From positions 31,089 through 95,088 of the forward strand of contig CAJNYU010003282.1 of the NCBI GenBank assembly GCA_905331475.1: 64,000 nucleotides of DNA. Direction: 5' to 3'. Under the pieces are notes generated by a model. The model saw only the letters and a list, made by a program, of their open reading frames with translations. It ran no database searches and was not told the origin of the DNA. Position 1 is the first letter of the stretch. Every line of letters starts with the position of its first letter. The translations under genes were made by a program, and so were the position numbers. Source of the DNA: Rotaria socialis (taxonomy: Eukaryota > Rotifera > Eurotatoria > Philodinida > Philodinidae). This document shows positions 50,511 through 60,501 of the stretch, one piece after another.

Positions 50511-51052
50511 ATGCAAAACAAAATGTAGCAAAAAAAATTTACCGCCTTTTCTAAATACTATTCAATCTGGATTTTGTTACTGCTATACTAATTGTTCTTA
50601 GTATTGCTCTATTCATTAGTGGATTATGCGTCGGCATTTGTCTCGTGCGATATTCATGTATATTCGAAAAATCGTCATCAAAACTGTTAGTTGCTAATCC
50701 TGTTACATCTCCAGTAGATCTGCCATGCCATTCAATTCCTCTAGCGAATATTTCTCGATCAGGAAATCAAGTTAAGTTCGAAGAAAAAGAATCATCTGCT
50801 TCTACATCTCACACACCGTCTTTACTCATGCCATTGAAGGTTTCATGGGAAAAGGATAATTTTATTTCCGATGAATCTATTCAAGACAATACAAATCAGC
50901 ATGATTATGCTGAATGCTTACGGCTTGGATCTTTTCTAATTGATAGACCGTTTGGTAATGGTTTACAACCTTCAGATATGATGGGACCTGTACTCATGAA
51001 ATTTAATATGTGCGAACAACATTGGATAACACCTGATGGTGAATATATTTAA
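50511..51052 (+). CDS. Small single-pass membrane protein (2 exons, tentative)
   Basis: The firm part is an open frame ending at 51052 that starts with a hydrophobic helix (IIALFISGLCVGICLV) followed by a cysteine-containing cytosolic tail with no recognised domain. There is no ATG at the head of that frame. A 14-nt first exon (50511-50524, MQNK + AT) spliced by GTAGCA...TTCTTAG to 50602-51052 restores an ATG in phase and gives 154 residues. The tail is Ser/Pro-rich then ends in an ordered segment (LRLGSFLIDRPFGNGLQ). It looks like a type III or tail-exposed membrane protein. The first exon is a guess; the helix and tail are more secure. No family recognised. Confidence 0.5.
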
Positions 51053-51786
51053 ACTTAGGATTTTGTTTTCGATTGAATAATAAATTATCGGGTGAGAAGA
51101 AACGAGTCCCGATGACAAGAAAAACGTTTTACTCAAATGATCACATAGACATATTCCCTAGTGCGTCAATAAGAACTGAAGTAAATTTCCATGTCATCTT
51201 GTAGAATGGATGAATAGCATTTGAATTCTCGTATGGGAACAAAAGCATAATCAGTGGATCTTAACGAAGTGATGTTTTCCGATGCATACGTGCAGCATTG
51301 ATTTGTGTGTTTGGTGAAGTTTGGAAAATTTTTCTGTTTGAGTCGCAAGAGATTTCTAACTAAATCAATACTTTTATTAATTAACGACGTTTAGAGATTA
51401 GTATTGTGCGTATGACTTCTTGCTATTAGAAATCGTAATGCAAAGCGTGGCTAGCAAGTATTGTTGATTGGTCAAACTTTGCTAGATTTTAATAGCTTGC
51501 TAATCGATGAAAATATTAGGCAAGTATATTTGTATAGAAAGAATTCTCAATCACATCAATATTTCTGGATGCGCGAAAACTCATGTAGTTCACAGAAGAT
51601 GCCGAACACTTGAAAGCATTCTAAAATGGTATTTATTGATAGTTTTGCAGCATAGTTGTTTGCCCTTTTTTCAAACATTTCTACTAAAATCGATTTCTAA
51701 TCCAAATCACTATTTTACCATTTATTTCTATCAAATTATAATCTTCAAGTCTAATACATTTTCCTATGAACTCTGTTTTTGCTTTC
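51053..51786. other. Convergent intergenic region
   Basis: AT-rich spacer between the small membrane-protein gene (+) and TMEM256 (-). Open frames here (51166-51348, 51507-51821) lack start context or family support. AATAAA lies at about 51079. Confidence 0.5.
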
Positions 51787-52207
51787 CTAAAGTACAGCAA
51801 TTGATAACCATCCAGCTATAAGAAGCATCCCACCGTAAGGTGTTACACGACGAAATTGAGTATCGTTACGTATTGCATGATAATATATTGGACCACAAAA
51901 AAGTGTCAATCCACCAAGGAATAACGGTGTTGTTATATGTGGTCTTGAGACGAATGGTACAGCAAGTAAAGCAGCCGAGTGAAGCAAATGATACGTTTGA
52001 GCCAATTGAAATAGCTACGAATAATTTGATTTAAAAAAAAACAACATTTCTTTCTTAATCGAAACATACTCGTCGAAGTTCATCTGACGTATTTTCTTTC
52101 ATAGCATGAGATCCATAAGCACCTAAACATATAGCTAATGCACCTGATAATCCAGCCAAACGAATGCAATTTTTCATTGTTGAAGAAAGAGCTAGACCAC
52201 GATTCAT
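51787..52207 (-). CDS. TMEM256: TMEM256 / DUF423-family membrane protein (2 exons)
   Basis: Exons 52070-52207 and 51787-52014 (minus) give 366 nt (121 residues plus stop), in phase. The start is taken as the ATG at 52207; the human protein is 113 residues. Family hallmarks are visible in order: RLAGLSGALAICLGAYGSHAM at the first helix, QTYHLLHSAALLAVP, GLTLFCGPIYYHAI and the C-terminal TPYGGMLLIAGWLSIA. Four hydrophobic helices. DUF423/TMEM256 proteins are small inner-membrane proteins found from bacteria to animals; their function is unknown. An acceptor-like TATTCTAG upstream of the ATG may mean a non-coding 5' exon. Confidence 0.92.
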
Positions 52208-52496
52208 TGCAGATGAAGAGCGATGTGTAATTCTAGAATATTGAATATTCAAAATTCTGTTTGATTTAAAATCACGTGATTGAATATACAGAAAAGGATC
52301 GCTTCATTTTCTTTCAAAATAATTTTTAATACACACCCAAATACTTTAAAAAATCTCTTAATCCATCGAGCAAGATCTCTAATAAATGATAAATACATTA
52401 ACTAAAAAAAAAAGAACGATCTACAAAAATATATAAAAAAATACTGATATTCTTTTCAATAAAATAAGTTATATAAAAACAATAAAACAACTCTAA

Positions 52497-55393
52497 TTAT
52501 TCATGTTTTGAAGCTTTCCATTGCTCGATTACTTTCTTGAATTCAGTTTGTGGTATAACATCGTGCATACACAATGGATTTCGATTGAATGGATCAGTTT
52601 GGTCATTAAAAAAAAAACTTTGAAATGTTATTTTCAATTCACAACGAACGAGTCATATTAAATTGTAACAGACATGAGTGTAATTTTTCTTTCAGCGAAG
52701 TCCTTTGAAAATCGGTAGCTATCTCTAACCTAAGAAGATGTCGAGCAATCGTTGTACGATCGAGAATTTTGTGAGAACTTGGTTACCTAACAGGATCCCT
52801 CATTAATATGCTTGTAATCGGATCTAGATATTCGTCAGGTGCATCATCTGCTTGTTTTTGTTCGGCATTAATTGTCTAGTAAATAACAATAATAATAAAA
52901 TTAAATAAGAGAAAAAAAGAATACCTTAACACGTTCATGAAGTTTTTGAAATTCGGCAATTCGTTCCGGTGGATAGTTAATTCGTTGAAGTACTTCGACC
53001 GCTTGTGGAAAAAGTTGGTCATTATATGACCTGTGAGATACACCAATGATAATTTTCTCTACGATAATTTGTTTCTTACATTTCATCATTCGAAACATAC
53101 TGAAGTATATTATATATTGGACGATGACAATTAAATTTTTGCTGAAATGCCACGGCTTGTCCAGTTAATTCAGTTGATACGAATAGATCAAACTAATAAG
53201 ATTAAAAAAAGGAAATTTGAAATCAACCGATTCATTCTTCATCGTTATCTTGTTGATCCGGTATGATGGTGTCGAGTGTTTCAGCTAATGGTGCACGTAA
53301 GTGAGCATTCGCTAAACGATTTATATCGCCCATAAATACAAGCATAAAATATATGTATTCATTAATTGATGATTCGTTTGACTGCAAAGAACAAAAGTAC
53401 GTGGGTGTTTTCTTCTGCAACCTCTATATTTAGCAGAATTCTACTTGAAAAAATCGATTATATTTTCTATAGTAAATTCTGGAATGTAACTCAATCGAGG
53501 ATTAGATTTTGATGTTAAGGGTAATATTTTAAGGATACTCATTTGTTCAGCTCCATTTGATGTCGAACTAGGATCTGAAGAAGAGGATGCTAAATGAACA
53601 AGCCATGGACACGTGGTTGTAAGCAAGACATTCGATAATTTCATTAGATAAGGTTCATTTAGCACAGATTTGATACTCAAAAATGCAGTATGATCTAATC
53701 GGAGAAAATATCATATCCCATGAAATGCTGAAAATATATTCTTCCTATTTGCCATACTCTATATGTATCATTGCTTATTTGAATCAATAAAAGATTCGGG
53801 ATTCGACTAGGACTAGACTGCAGTATCCTTGAAAGATTTTCATATATTACCGTTTTGTATTTGTGCGTCTAGGTCTTTTGTAGTTTGACTATCAGATTCC
53901 TCTAAGCTAACAGCATTTTTATATTCAGTTTTTTTTTTGATATATCTCCATGAATTTAAATAAATATAATAAAGTAATCATTCTTGCCTATTCTTGTTTT
54001 CGAACTAACTTTGAATAACTTTGGTGAATAAGGTTCAGCAAATGGTTTTGCAAGATTCAATAGAATAACAGTTAGATTAATTAAGAACCCATCACTAACA
54101 AATATTACTGCTGCTAATGGATCATTCGATGACCATTCTTTACTTTTCTCTAAAATAAAAAACAATACGTTGATATGAATTATTCTCAAACAAAGTTTTT
54201 TACCATGATTCTCATCAAAACAATCGCCAATCCATTGTAAAACATCATTTTGAGCGTCAGCATTTTTAATAAACATTTTTAAATAGTTGTGTTAACGTAT
54301 CTTGATATGTTTTCATCGGCTTAATAAAAGAAGAATATTTTTCAATAAACGATGAGGAAAAAAGTTAAGATGCATTATCTTACCTGCCATACAGTTTCAG
54401 ATGTTGTTTGAATAGTATGTTCACTCATTGAATTAGGTTGATTGAAAAATATCATCTAAACAGAGAACAATAGTTATTTTCGATTTTAATGAAAAATCAG
54501 CACGGGTTTCGATATACTTGAACAAGTATCGCCCATGGTGATAAATTAGATAACACTGAAATATAAACAGACAATTTATTAGTAAAATAATCTAATGGTT
54601 GAATAATTTTATGTATGTAATGGAAAACATATTTATAGAAAACTTCGATTTCATCAGTCATCGATGTGACAAGTTCATTATTAACACGATCAATATACTC
54701 AAGTAATAATGAATTATCTAGATAGAGCTATTAGAAAATATTTAGTTCAATTGTTTTACTCTGAGATTCAATTAATAAGTCTATCCATTGTTTCGATAAC
54801 TGTTGGTCTGGATACATGCTGGGTAAAGTAATCGCAGTTTTACTATGATCAATAAATAGCTTTTGCATATCGCTGAATATTGATTTGAAATAGTCCTACA
54901 ATACTCTTTATTGACTTTAAGCAATACCAGACGAAGGTCTTACTCTTTGTTGTAACAGCCTCTGATAACATCCTGATAAGTAATACAAACAACGAGTTTC
55001 AGTAATGATATCATCTGAGATTAGTGCGTTTTTCGCAGTTGATATCAGTTATCAATTCATTTCTTGGATTAGATATACGCTGACGTTCCGATAGAGCCTG
55101 ATCAACTCTATTTTTATCCCATTTTTCAGCGTATAATGTTGATAATTCAGCTCGATATATCTTTGATGGCGAAATGGGTACATCCTCATCGATTGTACAC
55201 AATAGAACAAGTTCAACAATATCTTTATAGAGATTCGGAGGAAATGATGATAATAATGAAGCAGTTTTAGAATTAACTACGGAAAATGTTCCAGTAGAAA
55301 ATAATTGATCGAAAGATGTGTTTATTTTCACTTACTATCGTTTGTTTTTATGATTAGTTTTGAAGTGAATAGCTTGCAAGTTGATTTTGACAT
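52497..55393 (-). pseudogene. UBE4A: Decaying copy of UBE4A (U-box ubiquitin ligase E4)
   Basis: Exons recognisable in order (minus): 55336-55393, 54944-55276, 54760-54895, 54518-54717, 54384-54455, 54204-54319, about 54000-54149, about 53851-53935, 53445-53694, 53235-53381, 53080-53192, 52925-53030, 52730-52875, 52497-52605. Similarity to UBE4A runs from the N-terminal region to the U-box (DDAPDEYLDPITSILMRDPV, then IARHLL, then QTDPFNRNPL). Lesions: an extra base near 55030 (in A5), an extra base near 54265, an unresolved frame near 53940 (A10), a lost G at the donor at 53445, a stop at 53235 where a donor is expected, an in-frame TAA at 52783-52785 in the U-box where the family has Leu, and an acceptor reading AA instead of AG at 52606-52607. 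About 190 residues between LQYVSND and SYNDQLF, and parts of the middle, are missing. UBE4A extends ubiquitin chains; this copy cannot make the full protein. Confidence 0.85.
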
Positions 55394-56016
55394 TGTTAAA
55401 ACTTTAATCTAGCATTATTTTTATCATCGAACTCACTGTGAAATGTTAGTGAAGAGGATCAAATATTGCGAGAAAGTGGACACGCTAACGAAAATAGAAA
55501 TGTTTCATTCGTTTGGAATTTTTCTAAATCAAAAAATATTTGACAGAAAAGATGTCACTAGGCATTTAAATAAACACATCAGAAGCTACAAAATTATTTA
55601 TGCCAACTGATGACTTGTATTTTTTCCCTAGAGTTATAATTATTTTTCGATAGTGTCTCTTACACACAACGTTTCTTTAAAAAGAAATTGGAAGGTTCAT
55701 TAATAGAGCTATGACAAATATCAGAAGTGCTGTTACATAAGTACATCTCGTTGCACTTCATCTTCATATTAATTCTTCATTTAGTTTAGTAATTCTGATA
55801 CTTAAATAAACACTCGAAAAAAAATTACTACAGGTGTAGAACATTTTTGGGGGACAAGACGTTGAAGTGTAATTTGATTCACAAGGATCAAATTTCAGTT
55901 CATATTATTGCTAAAATATCGAGAAGTTTTCTATGAAAATCCTATTTTAAAACTTAATTTGATGAATCACTTAGTTAATAGGGAAATGCTACCCATGCAA
56001 ACCATCAGTAAATTTT
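55394..56016. other. Intergenic region before the satellite
   Basis: AT-rich sequence between the UBE4A relic and the tandem array. No gene seen. Confidence 0.5.
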
Positions 56017-57628
56017 CAAGAGAATCTATATCATAAAGATTCAAGTAGCGTTTTGATTTGTTTAATTCTTAATGTTTTTGGAATTTTCGATCTTTTATTC
56101 GATCATCTTCAGCGTACTAATATACTTTGACAAGATCTTATAGTCACATAAACATGAACATTGACAACGTTTACAAAGAACTAATTTTACAACAAAATGA
56201 TGAATTCGATATGCTACTAGCTAATCTTCAAATTTTCGAGGAAATTTTCAATAATTTTCATGAATTCTACGTAAATATTCAAGAGAATCTATATCATAAA
56301 GATTCAAGTAGCGTTTTGATTTGTTTAATTCTTAATGTTTTTGGAATTTTCGATCTTTTATTCGATCATCTTCAGCGTACTAATATACTTTGACAAGATC
56401 TTATAGTCACATAAACATGAACTTGACAACGTTTACAAATTACTAATTTTACAACAAAATGATGAATTCAGCATGCTACTAACTAATGTTCAAATTTTCA
56501 AGGAAATTTTCAATAATTTTCATGAATTCTACGTATTCAAAAGGAGATTGATATCATAAAGATTCAAGTAGCTTTTGATTTGTTTAATTCTTAATGTTTT
56601 TGGAATTTTCGATCTTTTATTCGATCATCTTCAGCGTACCAATATACTTTGACAAGATCTTATAGTCACATAAACATGAACTTGACAACGTTTACAAATT
56701 ACTAATTTTACAACAAAATGATGAATTCAGCATGCTACTAACTAATGTTCAAATTTTCAAGGAAATTTTCAATAATTTTCATGAATTCTACGTATTCAAA
56801 AGGAGATTGATATCATAAAGATTCAAGTAGCTTTTGATTTGTTTAATTCTTAATGTTTTTGGAATTTTCGATCTTTTATTCGATCATCTTCAGCGTACCA
56901 ATATACTTTGACAAGATCTTATAGTCACATAAACATGAACTTGACAACGTTTACAAATTACTAATTTTACAACAAAATGATGAATTCAGCATGCTACTAA
57001 CTAATGTTCAAATTTTCAAGGAAATTTTTTCAATAATTTTCATGAATTCTACGTATTCAAAAGGAGATTGATATCATAAAGATTCAAGTAGCTTTTTTGA
57101 TTTGTTTAATTCTTAATGTTTTTGGAATTTTCGATCTTTTATTCGATCATCTTCAGCGTACCAATATACTTTGACAAGATCTTATAGTCACATAAACATA
57201 AACATGAACTTGACAACGTTTACAAATTACTAATTTTACAACAAAATGATGAATTCAGCATGCTACTAACTAATGTTCAAATTTTCAAGGAAATTTTTTC
57301 AATAATTTTCATGAATTCTACGTATTCAAAAGGAGATTGATATCATAAAGATTCAAGTAGCTTTTTTGATTTGTTTAATTCTTAATGTTTTTGGAATTTT
57401 CGATCTTTTATTCGATCATCTTCAGCGTACCAATATACTTTGACAAGATCTTATAGTCACATAAACATAAACATGAACTTGACAACGTTTACAAATTACT
57501 AATTTTACAACAAAATGATGAATTCAGCATGCTACTAACTAATGTTCAAATTTTCAACGAAATTTTTCAATAATTTTCATGAATTCTACGTATTCAAAAG
57601 GAGATTGATATCATAAAGATTCAAGTAG
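56017..57628 (+). repeat. Tandem array of ~260-bp repeats (about six units)
   Basis: The marker ATATCATAAAGATTCAAGTAG recurs at about 56028, 56291, 56551, 56810, 57071, 57340 and 57608, giving periods of 259-269 bp. Units carry shared blocks such as TTGATTTGTTTAATTCTTAA and CAAGATCTTATAGTCACATA. The first unit is the most diverged; the later ones are nearly identical. The array stops abruptly at 57628, where the retroelement-bearing unit starts. An inverted copy lies at the right window edge. Confidence 0.95.
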
Positions 57629-57640
57629 CTTGGTGTTTTT

Positions 57641-58441
57641 GGGTTTTCAGTTCATTCATTTCTTATTTTTTTTTGTTTCTCATCGCGAGTTGGTGTTGTT
57701 ATTCGTCTTACGTGTGTGATGTTTTTGTTTGGATTGGATATTACTGGTTATGTAAGATGATTGATGTTTCTTTCGTTCTTCTTATATGATGTCCGGTTAT
57801 TTTAATCTTAGTAGGGGTTATCGTGTCTGATCTGATTGAATAGTTGTTTTCACCTTTCAATTCGTCCGTTTGTTGGTAGTGGCTGGTTTCTCTTATCTCT
57901 GAATCATTGATCCTGGTTTTGTTTAACGTATCTTGAATTTTGATTTAATTCCGATTGTTAATTTTGGCTTTCAAGTAGTGTTTACTATATTTTTGTCAAA
58001 TTTTAGATTTGTTTTCAGTTTCAGGTTTGGTTGATCTTTTTGGTTTAACTCATTGTATTCTCGTTATCGTCATTTGCTGCTGTTCTTGTATTTTTCGGGT
58101 ATGTTTGTCGTTATAACTGGTGTGGAGTTGTAAGATATGAAAAGGTAGCGTTGTTAAGATTGGTGTAGATTATGGTAGTGATTAGTAGCTATGGCTATTT
58201 TTCGACAGTAGCGAAGGTTGTATGGTCATCATTTTTTCGTTGGATTTAGTTCACTTTGAATTTGTGATATTTTTAAATTGTCCCGCTGACACGTTCTGAT
58301 AAATTTGGAATTTTATTCTCTTTTTGATAAAATAATTTGATTTTTTCTTAAATGCAGCAGAAATAACGTTAGTTATATGTCGATATAAAATGACAAACTG
58401 CTAAGTGATGATACAGATCGATATGATGCGAAGATATCTTA
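57641..58441. other. GT-rich leader of the retroelement unit
   Basis: About 800 bp markedly richer in G and T than in A and C on the plus strand, without a coding frame. It precedes the tRNA-like sequence. The trailer at the other end is rich in A and C, so both ends show the same bias read inward. Confidence 0.6.
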
Positions 58442-58515
58442 TCTCTTCTAGTCTAATTGGCTTAGACATCTTCTTGGTTGATAGAAACGATTGTGGTTCG
58501 AATCCCATGAAGAGA
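58442..58515 (+). tRNA. tRNA-like sequence, probable pseudogene
   Basis: 74 nt with a perfect 7-bp acceptor stem (TCTCTTC/GAAGAGA), a 4-bp D stem (GTCT/AGAC), a good A box (TAGTCTAATTGG) and B box (GGTTCGAATCC), followed by a run of T as a Pol III terminator. The anticodon stem pairs at only 3 of 5 positions and the T stem at about 2 of 5. The anticodon position would read GGT. It is best seen as a degraded tRNA or a tRNA-derived Pol III promoter within the element leader. Confidence 0.45.
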
Positions 58516-58722
58516 ATTTTTTTTATTATGAATGAAAGCTGTGTTTTAGTATAATAATGTGGTATTTTTCTCTCTTTCTAGTTTAATTGGTTGTATAAAT
58601 CTAATTATTCGTGAGCGTTGAGATAAAAAGTTGATCCTTTATATTTATAGTATGTATGAAGTTTCATATGATTTCTGAAAGTTTTTTATGCTATCTTACT
58701 GCTTTTTAAATATATTTTAGTG

Positions 58723-59697
58723 ATGGACAATCTACAATCATCGTCAATCAAGTTTTTTGTTTTGGCTGATAGTCATGCGAAATTTATTCCAGCGACTTAT
58801 ACAACATCCTCGTTTAGTTTGATTACAAAATCAATTCCTGGTTTAAAATGGTTTGATCGTTATGATGACAAACTTTCTGTACGTGCAATGTTATCCTTGC
58901 CAGAAATTAAATGCACATTATCTGAAGCAAGTGCGATCTTATTCTTTGTTGGCACCAATTCTGTAAGAGTGTTCCCAGCAAGAGAAATTATTCCCCAAAT
59001 CCAACAAGTCGTTCTCTTTATCCAACAAACTTATCCTCATCTTAGTCAACATGGAAAAATTTCAATTTCTTTATCCTTTCCATGTTCAAAAACTACTGCT
59101 CGATTTCCAACCGAACAATCATTATTATCCAATATTAATATTTATAATGAACAATTACAATCATTATCCGCTGTAATGAATTTTAATATCCTTAATTTTC
59201 ACATTACAAACAACCATCTGGCACAGGATAATATGCATATACATTTTCGTTTTCGTGATCTTATCATCAACTCCATTATTAATTATTTCGATCAAGTTAA
59301 TCAAACTATATCAGCAACAATTATAACACCAACCTCAACATCAGCAACAGATCCAACCTCATCATTATCATTACCATCGGATCAAACAATAATTAATAAG
59401 AAGTCAAAAAGTCGTGCTGTTTTAGATCGGAAGAATAAAAAACGTTTTGAGCAACTGAAGCTGAAAAGACAACAACATACAATCAAAAGAAAAATACATC
59501 ATCAATGGACTGCTGCACTTATTAAAGAATACTTAGATTCGATTCACGTGAAATATTCTCGGATTCCACCTGTTTACAACAAAATTCTTCGAATTATGTT
59601 CAACAATCAACATGATCAAGATATTGCTGCTGAACAGATTGGAATCGATATATTTAATGAGAATCATTATCAAGAATTTGTTAATAAGAATCGTTAG
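58723..59697 (+). CDS. SGNH/GDSL-hydrolase-like ORF of the retroelement unit
   Basis: 324 residues from the ATG at 58723. The N-terminal 200 residues fit an SGNH fold: block I ADSH (D16-S17-H18, nucleophile Ser17), block III GTN (77-79), and block V DNMHIHF with Asp169 and His172/His174 as catalytic candidates. The C-terminal 120 residues are Lys/Arg-rich (KSKSRAVLDRKNKKRFEQL), likely nucleic-acid binding. Esterase-like domains of this type occur in ORF1 of CR1 LINEs and in giant telomere-associated Penelope-type elements of bdelloids, where their role is unknown. It lies 0.8 kb upstream of the RT ORF on the same strand and looks like its partner. The fold is inferred from motif spacing only; the ORF itself is intact. 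Confidence 0.7.
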   Translation: MDNLQSSSIKFFVLADSHAKFIPATYTTSSFSLITKSIPGLKWFDRYDDKLSVRAMLSLPEIKCTLSEASAILFFVGTNSVRVFPAREIIPQIQQVVLFIQQTYPHLSQHGKISISLSFPCSKTTARFPTEQSLLSNINIYNEQLQSLSAVMNFNILNFHITNNHLAQDNMHIHFRFRDLIINSIINYFDQVNQTISATIITPTSTSATDPTSSLSLPSDQTIINKKSKSRAVLDRKNKKRFEQLKLKRQQHTIKRKIHHQWTAALIKEYLDSIHVKYSRIPPVYNKILRIMFNNQHDQDIAAEQIGIDIFNENHYQEFVNKNR

Positions 59698-60145
59698 CTT
59701 CCTGATGATTTTTTTGTTCATGTTCATGTTTATATGAATTAGTTTTTTTTTTGCTTTTTGTCACTAAAGCCTTTTGTTTCTAGTTTTTTTTTAGGAAATA
59801 AAGTTCTATATAACACTATTTAAATGATTTTAATTTTATTATTTGAAAGAAAAGAATGAGTGTTATTTTCCAACCGAAAGTTTGAAAAGCTTTGATTGAA
59901 TGGAAACATAAATAATACGATATTTCAATATATAAAAGATATAAGGATTCAATGAAGGTTATAAAATATATTTGTATTGTCATATAAAATATTTCGAAAG
60001 TAATGAGATAATATGAAGATCAGTTGCTATTTTATTTTTCAGTTCTAGATAGTCGAATAAAACTGATCTTATCCTGATTTTCAAGTAAACAATTCATCTA
60101 TTCAATATTATTCTCACGTTTTTTGCTTAGAATCATATTGCTTCA

Positions 60146-60191
<46 letters not shown>

Positions 60192-60501
60192 GTATTACTC
60201 TGCAAGTATTATTCAATCATATCTTTAATTTATATTATTATTTTGGTAAGTAGTATCAGATTTATTTTCATTTAATTAATGTGTCGTCATTAGTAGTATT
60301 ACTATTACTATTATTATTACCCTATGACGTCAAAGGATAGTACGATCTTTTAATTGAGGATTCTCTCATTATAGTGCATATCTTTCGACCTTTTGTCATA
60401 GACATTAGGAAGGAATTTCAGATTGTACTATATGAGAGATACTTATATTGAAAGAGTACTTTAAAACTTACCTTCGTCATATTACTTGATACTTAATAAA
60501 T
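59698..60501. other. Spacer between the two retroelement ORFs
   Basis: About 800 bp, AT-rich, with an (ATT)n microsatellite at 60145-60191 and repeated ATTACTATTATTATT-like sequence near 60296-60320. AATAAA occurs at about 59798. No coding frame. Confidence 0.6.
60145..60191. repeat. (ATT)n microsatellite
   Basis: About 15 consecutive ATT units between the SGNH-like ORF and the RT ORF. Confidence 0.95.

Noticed and set aside
56127-56393. 88-codon open frame in the tandem array as a gene
   Set aside because: The frame exists only in the first unit; later units carry a 2-base loss and frame changes, so it is repeat sequence rather than a gene.
56017-57628. CRISPR-like array
   Set aside because: Units are ~260 bp, near-identical throughout, without short repeats and unique spacers, in a eukaryotic context.
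59698-59760. Possible hammerhead ribozyme core (CTGATGA at 59702)
   Set aside because: No GAAA and stem partner at the required distance; a covariance-model search of the repeats would be needed to say more.
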